Positions 1-7,822 of a stretch of 30,842 nt of DNA are shown here, piece by piece; the first letter of the stretch is position 1; each line of letters opens with the position of its first letter. The translations under genes and the position numbers were made by a program. The stretch comes from JABDLO01 sp035327565 (lineage in GTDB: Bacteria > Bacteroidota > Bacteroidia > Chitinophagales > Saprospiraceae), in assembly GCA_035327565.1 (NCBI GenBank), contig DAOLDB010000049.1:1-30842 (forward strand). The letters run 5' to 3'. The notes under the pieces were generated by a model. The model worked only from the letters and a program-made list of their open reading frames with translations. It made no database searches and was not told where the DNA came from.

Positions 1-986
1 TGCCGGTCAACAACACGATCAGCAAATAGATTCATGGAAGTATATGCCTGCTCGAATAAAGCCCAGAATACTACTGAAAATACCATTAGGATTAACAAAA
101 CCGCCATTCTTCCTTTTTCCACAGGATTGCACTTCATGGTGATGAACCAGATGATATATATAATGACCAAAACCGATGTAAATGCCAGCGAACCTCCCAC
201 CACCTGATGGTTTTGAACCATTTGCCAGCAAATCAACACGCCGAGGATGGAAAGAATATAGATGGTATACTCTTTATTAATGCCTAAAAAACTTCTTTCC
301 TTCAGTAGAGATGCATCAGGAGGTTCGGCTTTGCCCATCAAAAATTTTTGTCCATATAAAAATGTTGCCAACCCGAATAACATACCAATGCCCGCAGCAC
401 CGAACCCATACTTCCAGCCATACGTTTCCCCTAGATAACCGCATGTGATTGTTGCAATAAAAGCACCCATGTTAATTCCCATATAAAAAATGGTAAACCC
501 GGAATCTCTCCTGGGATCGTCTATATCATAAAGCTGACCTACAATGGTGGATATATTTGGCTTGAGGAAGCCCACACCCATTATGATCAGGCTGAGGGAA
601 AAGTAAAAGGCCTGAAGCGCAGATTTATCCTGAACAATTTCACCCAAATCATTGATAGTGGCCTGAGTTCCTTCATAGGCCAACCCCAAATGGCCCAGCA
701 CCAGAAGAATAGCACCAAAAACTACCGCTTTTCGGAAACCTAAATATTGGTCAGCCAAATAACCACCCAGTATAGGCAATGCATATACCATTGCTGCGTA
801 ACTTCCAACAATATATGCCCCGGAAGCGTCGGAAAACAAATGGTACTTCGTCAGGTAGAAGATCAACAGTGCCTTCATACCATAAAAACTGAACCGCTCC
901 CACATTTCAGTGAGAAATAAAATAAATAACCCAACAGGGTGTCCAAGTATGGTTCTTTCACTACTCTTGGCCGGTGTTTCAATCAT
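1..986 (-). CDS. POT/PTR-family proton-dependent oligopeptide transporter (C-terminus cut by window edge)
   Basis: Inner-membrane MFS transporter expected to import di- and tripeptides with protons. The frame read from the ATG at 984-986 begins MIETPAKSSERTILGHP and stays open to base 1, giving about 328 residues of a family that usually has 450-550, so the C-terminal part lies outside the window. Residues 27-36 are EMWERFSFYG, the ExxERFxYY signature of POT transporters whose Glu/Arg residues are tied to proton coupling. Several long hydrophobic segments follow, with the family-like stretch GVGFLKPNIST and later FYMGINMGAF. No neighbour on the same strand overlaps it; about 200 nt of AT-rich DNA separate it from the ABC permease gene. 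The substrate is inferred from the family only. Confidence 0.9.
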   Translation of the reverse strand, partial: MIETPAKSSERTILGHPVGLFILFLTEMWERFSFYGMKALLIFYLTKYHLFSDASGAYIVGSYAAMVYALPILGGYLADQYLGFRKAVVFGAILLVLGHLGLAYEGTQATINDLGEIVQDKSALQAFYFSLSLIIMGVGFLKPNISTIVGQLYDIDDPRRDSGFTIFYMGINMGAFIATITCGYLGETYGWKYGFGAAGIGMLFGLATFLYGQKFLMGKAEPPDASLLKERSFLGINKEYTIYILSILGVLICWQMVQNHQVVGGSLAFTSVLVIIYIIWFITMKCNPVEKGRMAVLLILMVFSVVFWALFEQAYTSMNLFADRVVDR

Positions 987-1195
987 ATCAGATTAAATTC
1001 TCATTGCTTTATGAATCTCAAACCATCACTAAAATAGTTTTTTTCATTAAACGCATGGACATTTTGGAATAAAATGTCAGATTTCTATACTGATTTCAAT
1101 CCAAACGAACAGAAAGAATAGCCGGGCAATGGTTTTGTCAACCATTTCAAGTGTGCACCCTGATTTTTTAATTTATAAAATTATATGGCTATCCC

Positions 1196-2536
1196 TTACC
1201 CTCTGTAAAATAACCACTTTGACAATTCTTTGAAGGTGACTTTTTTTCCATACATAAATATTCCCACCCGGTAAATCCGGGCTGCGAGCCATACAAAAAA
1301 GATGATAGAAGCTACCAGGATGAGAATAGATAGAAATACCTGCCATAATGGTGGATCAAATGGCAGGCGGGCAGGCATAAGAATGGGCGAAAGTAATGGA
1401 AACAAGGAACCAAAAACAGCAATCGGCCCATCCGGATCATTGAACACCGATGGAATCATTACAAATGCAATAATGACGGGAATTATAATGGGAATCATAA
1501 ATTGCTGCGACTCACCAAGATCGTCACTGATAGTACTCCCTATGGCGGCAAATAAAGATGAATATATCATATAGCCTCCAAAAAAGAATATGATAAAAAC
1601 CGGAAGAATAAGCCACCAATTCAGCGCTTTAAACTCCTTTACAAAAAGTGCAATCTGATTTTCTCCACCTCCGGATTCAGCCATTAATTCACTGGCCATT
1701 TGCATGTCTTCCTGTGAAATTTCTGTTCCTCCAAAAATGGTCACCACCACCATAAGGATGATTGGAATCAATATCAACCAAATCGCAATCTGAGTTAGCC
1801 CTACCAGCCCTACGCCCAAAATTTTACCCAACATCAGCTGAAACGGCTTAACACTGGATATGATCACCTCCACTATGCGATTGACCTTCTCTTCCATCAC
1901 ACTGCGCATCACCATACTTCCAAAAATAAATATGACCATATACATTAAAAATCCCATCACGTAAGATAAAATGGTTGAAATGATGGTTGAATATTTACTG
2001 GCTTTGCTTCCGGCAGCTTCTCCATCATCCACATCCCCGGAGGAAAGGGCATTTTCAAGATCCACTTTAGTATCCAAAGCTGCCAAAGCATCTTTATCAA
2101 TGCCGGATTGTTCAATTTTAAAGGAGCGTATAGCTCCGGATAGACTTCTTTCTATCGATTCAAGTGTAGGCAGACTGAGTTTATCCTTTGCATAATATTG
2201 TATCAATACTTTTTGTCCAGGAATCAAAGTTTGCTTCTTCATGTGAAGCACTATGTCAAACCCATCATTGATATAGTTTCGCCTCAATTCATCAATTTCC
2301 TTTTCGGAAAATGTAAACTGTAAAAAGGTTGATGATAATATATCTTCATTCAATATGCCGGACTCATCTTTAATTACTATATTTTTGACGGATTTGCCTG
2401 CCTGGCTGGCAAAATATCCGGACACCAATCCAATCAAACCTATGCCAATAGGAGTGAGAATGGTCGCAAGAATAAAAGTTTTCTTGGTAACTCTTGTAAG
2501 GTATTCTCTCTTAACGATAATCCACAATTTATTCAT
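1196..2536 (-). CDS. ABC-2 type exporter permease, NatB/YhaP-like
   Basis: Membrane subunit of an ABC exporter, probably pairing with the ATPase encoded immediately upstream. The chosen start is the ATG at 2534-2536 (MNKLWIIVKREYL), preceded by AAGGAGA about 5 nt upstream. An open frame extends to 2614, but that extension lies inside the ATPase gene. The protein has 446 residues: one N-terminal membrane segment (about residues 18-42), a large polar extracytoplasmic domain (about 45-200), then a cluster of five or six hydrophobic segments to the C-terminus, with MRSVMEEKVNRIVEVIISSVKP between the first two, a motif typical of NatB-like (COG1668) permeases. The start overlaps the ATPase stop by 8 nt, so translation is likely coupled. 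NatB relatives have been linked to sodium or drug export, but the substrate here is unknown. Confidence 0.88.
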   Translation of the reverse strand: MNKLWIIVKREYLTRVTKKTFILATILTPIGIGLIGLVSGYFASQAGKSVKNIVIKDESGILNEDILSSTFLQFTFSEKEIDELRRNYINDGFDIVLHMKKQTLIPGQKVLIQYYAKDKLSLPTLESIERSLSGAIRSFKIEQSGIDKDALAALDTKVDLENALSSGDVDDGEAAGSKASKYSTIISTILSYVMGFLMYMVIFIFGSMVMRSVMEEKVNRIVEVIISSVKPFQLMLGKILGVGLVGLTQIAIWLILIPIILMVVVTIFGGTEISQEDMQMASELMAESGGGENQIALFVKEFKALNWWLILPVFIIFFFGGYMIYSSLFAAIGSTISDDLGESQQFMIPIIIPVIIAFVMIPSVFNDPDGPIAVFGSLFPLLSPILMPARLPFDPPLWQVFLSILILVASIIFFVWLAARIYRVGIFMYGKKVTFKELSKWLFYRG

Positions 2537-3440
2537 GACTTTCTCCTTGAACTTGTTTAATAAAAATTTGGTTGAGTGTGGGTAATAATTCCTTGTAAGT
2601 CTTAATCCGCACATCCGACTCTATCAAAATCCGCAGAAACTCATTGGAATCATGCCCTTCTCTGATTTGAATAATCCAGTGATCTGGAGCTTTTATAACT
2701 ACTTCAAATGTGTCTCGATGTGCAGATTCAGGAATGTTTCCCTCAAATTCGATAAAATATTTATTTTCTTTAAAATTTTCTTTGATGTCTGATACTCTCC
2801 CTTCCAAAATTTTCTTTCCATGATTGATCAAAACGATTTCCTCACAAATCTCTTCCACTTGCTCCATCCGGTGGGTTGAAAAAATAATGCTCACCCCCTC
2901 TTCACGTAATTCAGAAATCTCTTTCTTAATCAGATTGGTATTCACTGGATCCAGTCCTGAAAAAGGCTCATCCAGAATCAAAAGTTTAGGTTGGTGCATG
3001 ACTGTTGCTATAAATTGAATTTTCTGTTGCATTCCTTTTGACAATTCTTCCACCCTTTTATTCCACCAATCTCTGATTTCAAACTTATCCATCCAGGAAA
3101 GTATGGATATTTTGGCTTCTGTCAGTGGCATACCTTTCAATTGTGCAAGGTACAGCAACTGATCTCCAACTTTCATTTTTTTATACAACCCTCTTTCTTC
3201 AGGCATATAACCGATTTGTGAAGGGTGATTACTGTTCAATCGCTCTCCGTTGAGTAGAACTTCACCCTCATCAGCTCCTGTAATCGTTGTAATGATCCTG
3301 ATCAAAGATGTTTTACCAGCTCCATTGGGCCCTAATAATCCAAAAATACTGCCTTCCCTGACATCAAAACTTACTCCGTCTACAGCCGTATTATTGTGGT
3401 AGCGTTTTACAACCTCTTTTAAAGTCAATATACTGGTCAT
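2529..3440 (-). CDS. ABC transporter ATP-binding protein, NatA/YhaQ-like
   Basis: Cytoplasmic ATPase that powers the adjacent ABC-2 permease. All core ABC motifs are intact: Walker A GPNGAGKT at residues 37-44, signature LSKGM at 133-137, Walker B LLILDEP at 153-159 and the switch His at 190 (STHRM). Beyond about residue 215 is the C-terminal extension seen in the NatA/COG4152 group (DUF4162-like). At 303 residues the length is normal for that group. The stop codon lies inside the start region of the permease gene (8-nt overlap), so the two form one transcription unit. The 356 nt upstream are non-coding and should hold the promoter. Confidence 0.92.
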   Translation of the reverse strand: MTSILTLKEVVKRYHNNTAVDGVSFDVREGSIFGLLGPNGAGKTSLIRIITTITGADEGEVLLNGERLNSNHPSQIGYMPEERGLYKKMKVGDQLLYLAQLKGMPLTEAKISILSWMDKFEIRDWWNKRVEELSKGMQQKIQFIATVMHQPKLLILDEPFSGLDPVNTNLIKKEISELREEGVSIIFSTHRMEQVEEICEEIVLINHGKKILEGRVSDIKENFKENKYFIEFEGNIPESAHRDTFEVVIKAPDHWIIQIREGHDSNEFLRILIESDVRIKTYKELLPTLNQIFIKQVQGESHE

Positions 3441-3796
3441 TCATTATGATTTATAGAAATGAAAATAGAAATTTACATGAAACAAGAATGTACTTTCATC
3501 CTTATTGTCTTTGTTAATGATGGATTCACAACCGGAATACCAGAACTTTTGCGAAACTTTTACCGTTTTTTAAAAAGTTGTCATTCAACCTTTAAATAAA
3601 CATTGTTGGCATTTTGTTGGTTAAAAGTATACAATTCAAAATTTTTACATTTCTTTTTCTACATAAATGCTGGTTTTTCATATGAAATGCTGGTTTTTGT
3701 TATGAAATGATTGATTGTATTGGTGAAAATGGCTACCATTATTTGAATTTTACAAAAAAATATCCATTACCTGATTCATAAAATTTAGAAATTCTA
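3441..3796. other. Divergent intergenic region without a gene
   Basis: About 356 nt of AT-rich DNA lie between the divergent ABC ATPase gene and the secreted coiled-coil gene. It must carry promoters for both. I see no open frame of note and no exact TAnnTTTG box. The only clear structure is a short 20-bp tandem duplication, listed separately. Confidence 0.6.
3665..3709. repeat. 20-bp tandem duplication plus partial third copy
   Basis: Two adjacent 20-bp units, AAATGCTGGTTTTTCATATG (3665-3684) and AAATGCTGGTTTTTGTTATG (3685-3704), differ at two or three positions and are followed by a five-base start of a third copy (AAATG). They lie about 90-130 nt upstream of the coiled-coil gene. The unit could be a regulator-binding site or a slippage product; nothing else supports a function. 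Confidence 0.6.
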
Positions 3797-4474
3797 ATGA
3801 AAAATTCAAAACTTTGTATCCTTCTGATCGTATCCTGTTTCTTTTCTTTCATATTAAATGCTCAGGAGTTGGTTGAGCAAAAAGTGGTCATGAGTAAAGG
3901 AGCCAACATCGGGTTTTATCAGGAACTTCATGGTGCAACAAAAAAAGATGCTGAAAAACTATGGAGAGATCATCTCAAATCTTTTACAAAAAAAATCAAT
4001 TCAAAAAAAGGCGAGTTTACCACAGAAGGTGCTGTAGTCCCTCTGATCAATGGAACTTCAGCATTATCTCTTATCGCACGTTTTGATGAAGGCATCAAAA
4101 TGACAACTATCTTTCTATGGGTCGATCTGGGGGGTGTTTATCTCAATTCTGAAGATCATCCCACACAACATACAGGATTACAAAGATTTATGACAGAATA
4201 TTACAACAATGTTCAAAAAGAGGTATTCCTTAATATGTTAAAAGACGAAGAAAACAATCTGAAATCCCTTGAAAGAGACCTTGATCGGTTGGAGAAAAGA
4301 AATGAAGGTCTTCATAAGGATATACGAGATTCTAGAGAAAAGATTAAAGCGGCAGAACTTAGCATAGAACAAAATCTGAAAGATCAGGATGACGCTAAAG
4401 AAAAGATCCGCAAGCAAAAACAGAAAATTGAAAAAGTTATCCAAATGGCAAATAATGTCGGAAAAGAAACATGA
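3797..4474 (+). CDS. Secreted protein with C-terminal coiled coil, function unknown
   Basis: I do not recognise a family. The 225-residue product starts with a typical signal peptide (MKNSKLCILLIVSCFF..., likely cut after LNAQ at residue 23), so it should be periplasmic or outer-membrane associated. Residues 24-145 form a mixed polar domain containing GFYQELHGATKKDAEKLW and TTIFLWVDLGGVYL. From about residue 146 to 216 the sequence is almost entirely charged heptads (Leu/Ile spaced with Glu/Lys/Arg), a strong coiled-coil signature that suggests oligomerisation. The gene is alone: a divergent ABC operon lies upstream, and a strong terminator starts about 37 nt after its stop. Confidence 0.8.
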   Translation: MKNSKLCILLIVSCFFSFILNAQELVEQKVVMSKGANIGFYQELHGATKKDAEKLWRDHLKSFTKKINSKKGEFTTEGAVVPLINGTSALSLIARFDEGIKMTTIFLWVDLGGVYLNSEDHPTQHTGLQRFMTEYYNNVQKEVFLNMLKDEENNLKSLERDLDRLEKRNEGLHKDIRDSREKIKAAELSIEQNLKDQDDAKEKIRKQKQKIEKVIQMANNVGKET

Positions 4475-4510
4475 CATCATATTGTAAAAATAAATATATA
4501 AAAAAATCTC

Positions 4511-4550
4511 AACACCCGGATGAATGTATTATTATCCGGGTGTTTCTTTA
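4511..4550 (+). terminator. Intrinsic terminator of the coiled-coil gene
   Basis: AACACCCGGAT (4511-4521) and ATCCGGGTGTT (4534-4544) form a perfect 11-bp stem with a 12-nt loop, followed by TCTTTA. A run of A's just upstream means the element may also work on the reverse strand. Confidence 0.88.
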
Positions 4551-4620
4551 ATACGTGAAATAAACCAACTTTCGAATCTTAAATCCATGTTCATCTTCCC
4601 AAAATTTCATATTAAGTAAA

Positions 4621-4645
4621 TCCTTAATTTTATTTATATTAAGGA
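4621..4645. repeat. Perfect AT-rich inverted repeat upstream of dnaB
   Basis: TCCTTAAT (4621-4628) and ATTAAGGA (4638-4645) are perfectly complementary around a 9-nt spacer. No T-tract follows, so it does not look like a terminator. It could be an operator, but no regulator can be named. Confidence 0.5.
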
Positions 4646-4725
4646 ATTAAAACATGTTTTTTTTCATTAATGTATCTAACTACTCATTGAAATGAAATGA
4701 CGGGATCAATGATTGGGAAATTAAT

Positions 4726-4769
4726 TTATCCACACCTTTCCCTGGTTTTTCAACATGCAATGTGGATGA
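4726..4769. promoter_or_regulatory. Pair of DnaA-box-like sites upstream of dnaB
   Basis: TTATCCACA at 4726-4734 matches the classical E. coli DnaA box exactly. TGTGGATGA at 4761-4769 is, on the other strand, TCATCCACA, one base away from it. The two face each other with 26 nt between them and lie 90-140 nt before the dnaB start. DnaA binding here is inferred from sequence only. Confidence 0.5.
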
Positions 4770-4807
4770 CGGAAAAGAAGTTGAAAAATTTATTTCAAAT
4801 GAAAATG

Positions 4808-4815
4808 TAGATTTG
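4808..4815 (+). promoter_or_regulatory. Candidate -7 promoter element of dnaB (TAGATTTG)
   Basis: TAGATTTG fits the Bacteroidota -7 consensus TAnnTTTG and lies about 46 nt before the dnaB start codon. The nearest upstream TTG (4781-4783) is 24 nt away, a little farther than the usual 19-21 nt, so the -33 part is weak. Confidence 0.4.
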
Positions 4816-4861
4816 TAATTACGTTTTTTTTTAATACGTTGGCAGGAACCAAAAAACCAAA

Positions 4862-6388
4862 ATGGCAGAAGAATTAAAATCAATGAGACCATTGAGCGCC
4901 CTGACGGGTGGGAAGAGAGACAGGGAGGATATGCAGAGCCTTATATATGGTAAAATTCAGCCTCAGGCCACCCCATTGGAAGAAGCTATTTTAGGTGCCA
5001 TTATGCTTGATAAAGATGCTTTGCCTTCTGTGATAGAAATTTTAAGACCTGAAACATTTTACCTTCCTGCACACAATATCATTTTTGATGTTATGCTTCA
5101 ACTGTTTGGTAAGTCTCAGGTTATAGATTTACTCACCGTACATGAAGCTTTACACAAATCCAATCAACTTGAGGAAATTGGTGGAATTAACTATTTGATT
5201 GATTTAACACAAAAGGTTGCTTCTGCCGCCAACATTGAATACCATGCAAGAATTGTAGCCCAGAAGTTTATCCAAAGGGAATTGATCAGAGTTTCCTCCA
5301 TAGTGATAAAAGACGCTTTTGAAGACACTAAAGATGTATTGGAGCTATTAGATGAAGCGGAGAGAAATTTGTATGATATCACTGATAAAAATCTCAATAC
5401 CGGATATGAATCCCTTAGCGCATTGGCAGCGAAAGCACAAAAAGAAATTGAAATCATCAGCCAGAAAGGATCGGAATTAACCGGGGTGACTACCGGATTT
5501 CCGGATTTAGACAAAATTACTCATGGCTGGCAATCTTCCGACCTGATTATCGTTGCCGCCAGACCCGGTATGGGAAAAACGGCATTCACATTATCGCTGG
5601 CCAAAAATGCTGCAGACCATGGGAATCCCATTGCTATTTTTTCTCTTGAAATGGCCAATACTCAATTGGTCCAAAGACTAATTGCCATGGAATCAGAAAT
5701 TGATAACTCAAAGTTAAGAAATGGACAGTTGGAAGAATATGAATGGGCAAAACTCCATAAATCGGTAGAAAAGTTATCTAATCTTCCCATATATATTGAC
5801 GATACACCTGCCATCAATATATTTGAACTGAGAGCAAAATGCAGAAGACTGAAGCAAAATCATGACATTAAGCTCGTAATTATCGATTATTTGCAATTAA
5901 TGACTTCAGCGCCTAATGAAAAAAGAGGAAACAGAGAACAAGAGATCAGCTCCATTTCCAGAGCATTGAAAGCGTTGGCTAAAGAGTTAAGTGTCCCTGT
6001 GATCGCACTCTCTCAGCTTTCCAGAGCAGTGGAAACCAGAGGTGGGGAAAAGAGACCGCAACTCTCTGATCTGAGAGAATCCGGTGCCATCGAACAGGAT
6101 GCTGACATTGTAACATTTATTTACAGACCTGACTACTACAATTTGAATGACGACTCCTTCAAGGGTCCTCCTGACATGACCGAAATTATCATAGCCAAAC
6201 ATCGGAATGGATCATTGGACACTGTCAACCTGAGATTCATTAAAGAATTTGTCAAATTTACCAAGATGGATGTGGGTGGTTTTAATGATTTACCGGATTT
6301 TGATCCCAATCCATTTGCTTCGGGTGTCATTACCCGTTCTTCACGAATGAATGATGACAATACAGACGATCCAAACATTCCTTTTTAA
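4862..6388 (+). CDS. dnaB: Replicative DNA helicase DnaB
   Basis: Hexameric helicase that unwinds DNA at the replication fork and recruits primase. The 508-residue product has the N-terminal DnaB domain (about 35-140: TPLEEAILGAIMLD..., GGINYLIDLT), a linker, and the RecA-like motor. Walker A is ARPGMGKTA at 233-241, SLEM lies at 261-264, Walker B LVIIDYLQL at 338-346, and LSQLSRAVETR (383-393) with LRESGAIEQDAD (404-414) gives the conserved motif region that includes the arginine finger. No intein interrupts the Walker region, a common insertion site. The pseudouridine synthase gene follows after 15 nt, suggesting co-transcription. Two DnaA-box-like sites lie upstream. Confidence 0.97.
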   Translation: MAEELKSMRPLSALTGGKRDREDMQSLIYGKIQPQATPLEEAILGAIMLDKDALPSVIEILRPETFYLPAHNIIFDVMLQLFGKSQVIDLLTVHEALHKSNQLEEIGGINYLIDLTQKVASAANIEYHARIVAQKFIQRELIRVSSIVIKDAFEDTKDVLELLDEAERNLYDITDKNLNTGYESLSALAAKAQKEIEIISQKGSELTGVTTGFPDLDKITHGWQSSDLIIVAARPGMGKTAFTLSLAKNAADHGNPIAIFSLEMANTQLVQRLIAMESEIDNSKLRNGQLEEYEWAKLHKSVEKLSNLPIYIDDTPAINIFELRAKCRRLKQNHDIKLVIIDYLQLMTSAPNEKRGNREQEISSISRALKALAKELSVPVIALSQLSRAVETRGGEKRPQLSDLRESGAIEQDADIVTFIYRPDYYNLNDDSFKGPPDMTEIIIAKHRNGSLDTVNLRFIKEFVKFTKMDVGGFNDLPDFDPNPFASGVITRSSRMNDDNTDDPNIPF

Positions 6389-6403
6389 TTCCATCATTTT
6401 TGA

Positions 6404-7111
6404 ATGAGACTAAATAAATTCATAGCTCATTGTGGCGTGGCCAGTCGCAGAAAAGCAGCTGAATTGGTAAAATCGGGCCTTATCGCTGTAAATGGTAAAA
6501 TTATAGACAATCCCTCTTATGAAGTAAAAGATCATGATACTGTTGCATTCCAAGGTAAAAAATTGAAACCTGAAACCAAAATGGTCTATATGCTCATGAA
6601 TAAACCTAAAAATACAGTGACCACTGTAAGTGATGAAAAAAACCGGAAAACAGTGATGGATCTTATCAAAAATAAGGTGGATGTGCGTATATATCCCGTG
6701 GGCAGGCTGGACAGAAATACAACAGGTCTTTTATTGTTAACCAATGACGGCGATCTGGCTAAAAAATTATCTCATCCCAGTCATAAAGTGAAAAAATTTT
6801 ATGAAGTCACTTTGGATAAGCCGATTTCTCCATCTGATATTGAAAAAATTAAAAAAGGCATCGAATTGGAGGATGGGATTGCACTTGTAGATAACATTGG
6901 ATACATGACTCATAAACCTGAAAATGAAGTAGGCATTGAAATCCATACCGGTAAAAACAGAATTGTTCGAAGAATATTCGAACATCTGGGCTATGAAGTA
7001 GTAAAACTTGACCGAACGTATTATGCCGGACTAACCAAGAAAAATTTGCCCCGTGGATGGAGCCGGTTTTTAACTAAAAGAGAAGTCATCATGTTAAAAC
7101 ATTTTATTTGA
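6404..7111 (+). CDS. rRNA pseudouridine synthase, RsuA/RluB family
   Basis: Cytoplasmic enzyme that isomerises a uridine in rRNA to pseudouridine. The 235-residue product opens with an S4 RNA-binding domain (MRLNKFIAHCGVASRRKAAELV, about 1-55). The catalytic motif is GRLDRNTTGLLLLTNDGDL, with the catalytic Asp at about 103, and a C-terminal RIVRRIFEHLGYEVVKLDR is typical of the RsuA/RluB/RluE/RluF group. The short form fits RluB (23S) or RsuA (16S); sequence reading alone does not settle which. It begins 15 nt after dnaB, probably in the same transcript, and faces the next, oppositely oriented gene with a 35-nt gap. Confidence 0.92.
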   Translation: MRLNKFIAHCGVASRRKAAELVKSGLIAVNGKIIDNPSYEVKDHDTVAFQGKKLKPETKMVYMLMNKPKNTVTTVSDEKNRKTVMDLIKNKVDVRIYPVGRLDRNTTGLLLLTNDGDLAKKLSHPSHKVKKFYEVTLDKPISPSDIEKIKKGIELEDGIALVDNIGYMTHKPENEVGIEIHTGKNRIVRRIFEHLGYEVVKLDRTYYAGLTKKNLPRGWSRFLTKREVIMLKHFI

Positions 7112-7146
7112 CCAGAACTTAAAGGTAGTTGGAACTCCTCATTTAT

Positions 7147-7809
7147 TTATGTAACCAACATAAGTGCAAAAAACTGAGAAAACATTCCGATAAACAAACC
7201 TCCGAAAATTTCCTGACGAGTATGAATGCCCAATAATAATCGACTGCTTAATACCATCCCGGTGATTAAGAAGACCAATGCCAGAATTAGAATCATGCTA
7301 ACCTGGTATACCCCTAAAAGAGGAAATTCTATTAAAAATGAACCGTAACTGAACTTCGACGCTATAATAAAAATACCAAAAAGAAATCCTCCCATTCCCA
7401 CACCATGTAGAGAAATTTTTTGAAATATATTGATAAAAAAAGAGAGAAAAACAGCAATGACCGTCCCGAAAACCACAAAGGTAAAGGCACCGGGTATATT
7501 CGTATTATCCTTAATATTGATATAAAGCCATAAGTAAAAAATAGCCGTAACGATCAGAGGTCCTGTCCTCTCATGTCTGCTTTTCATATGAAGGCTTTCA
7601 ACCAGCCCCAACACTCTCATCAATATAATGGACAAGCCCGGGAAAAAAGTGGTCAGCATAAATGTTGTTATGAGCAGGAGAATCACATGGTGTCTGTCCT
7701 GCATCCCAAAGAGATATGGATTGGACATCAACAGGATAGACAACATATAAAATAAAATGAACAAAGGATGGGCAACTATGGAAATTAATTTGGCAATTCG
7801 GTATATCAT
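7147..7809 (-). CDS. PAP2-like integral membrane protein (degenerate phosphatase motifs)
   Basis: A 220-residue membrane protein with about six hydrophobic segments. The C-terminus carries SRLLLGIHTRQEIFGG (189-204), which fits phosphatidic acid phosphatase motif 3 (SRxxxxxHxxxD) except for Glu in place of Asp. A KSRHERTGP stretch (76-84) and SLHG (133-136) resemble degraded motifs 1 and 2. It may act on a lipid phosphate or pyrophosphate, or may have lost catalysis. The ATG at 7807-7809 is preferred; an in-frame TTG at 7831-7833 would add 8 residues and overlap the upstream OmpA gene by 11 nt. It follows that gene by 13 nt and is likely co-transcribed with it. Confidence 0.75.
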   Translation of the reverse strand: MIYRIAKLISIVAHPLFILFYMLSILLMSNPYLFGMQDRHHVILLLITTFMLTTFFPGLSIILMRVLGLVESLHMKSRHERTGPLIVTAIFYLWLYINIKDNTNIPGAFTFVVFGTVIAVFLSFFINIFQKISLHGVGMGGFLFGIFIIASKFSYGSFLIEFPLLGVYQVSMILILALVFLITGMVLSSRLLLGIHTRQEIFGGLFIGMFSQFFALMLVT

Positions 7810-7822
7810 ACATTCACTAATC

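Larger units (their letters stand above)
4475..4861. other. Intergenic region before dnaB (terminator, inverted repeat, DnaA-box-like sites, promoter candidate)
   Basis: This 387-nt AT-rich gap has no credible gene. It contains the terminator of the coiled-coil gene, a perfect 8-bp inverted repeat, two DnaA-box-like sites in opposite orientation and a TAnnTTTG-type promoter candidate, each listed separately. A 70-codon reverse frame overlapping the dnaB start is judged spurious. Confidence 0.7.

Noticed and set aside
2537..2614. N-terminal extension of the ABC permease
   Set aside because: The extension falls inside the ATPase gene; the ATG at 2536 has a good AAGGAGA site and begins the conserved sequence.
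3665..3709. Tandem repeat as a CRISPR array
   Set aside because: Units are directly adjacent without spacers, only two full copies exist, and no cas gene is near.
4680..4892. 70-codon reverse frame starting like a lipoprotein (FFGSC)
   Set aside because: It overlaps the dnaB start and its regulatory region, and the rest of the frame has no domain-like character.
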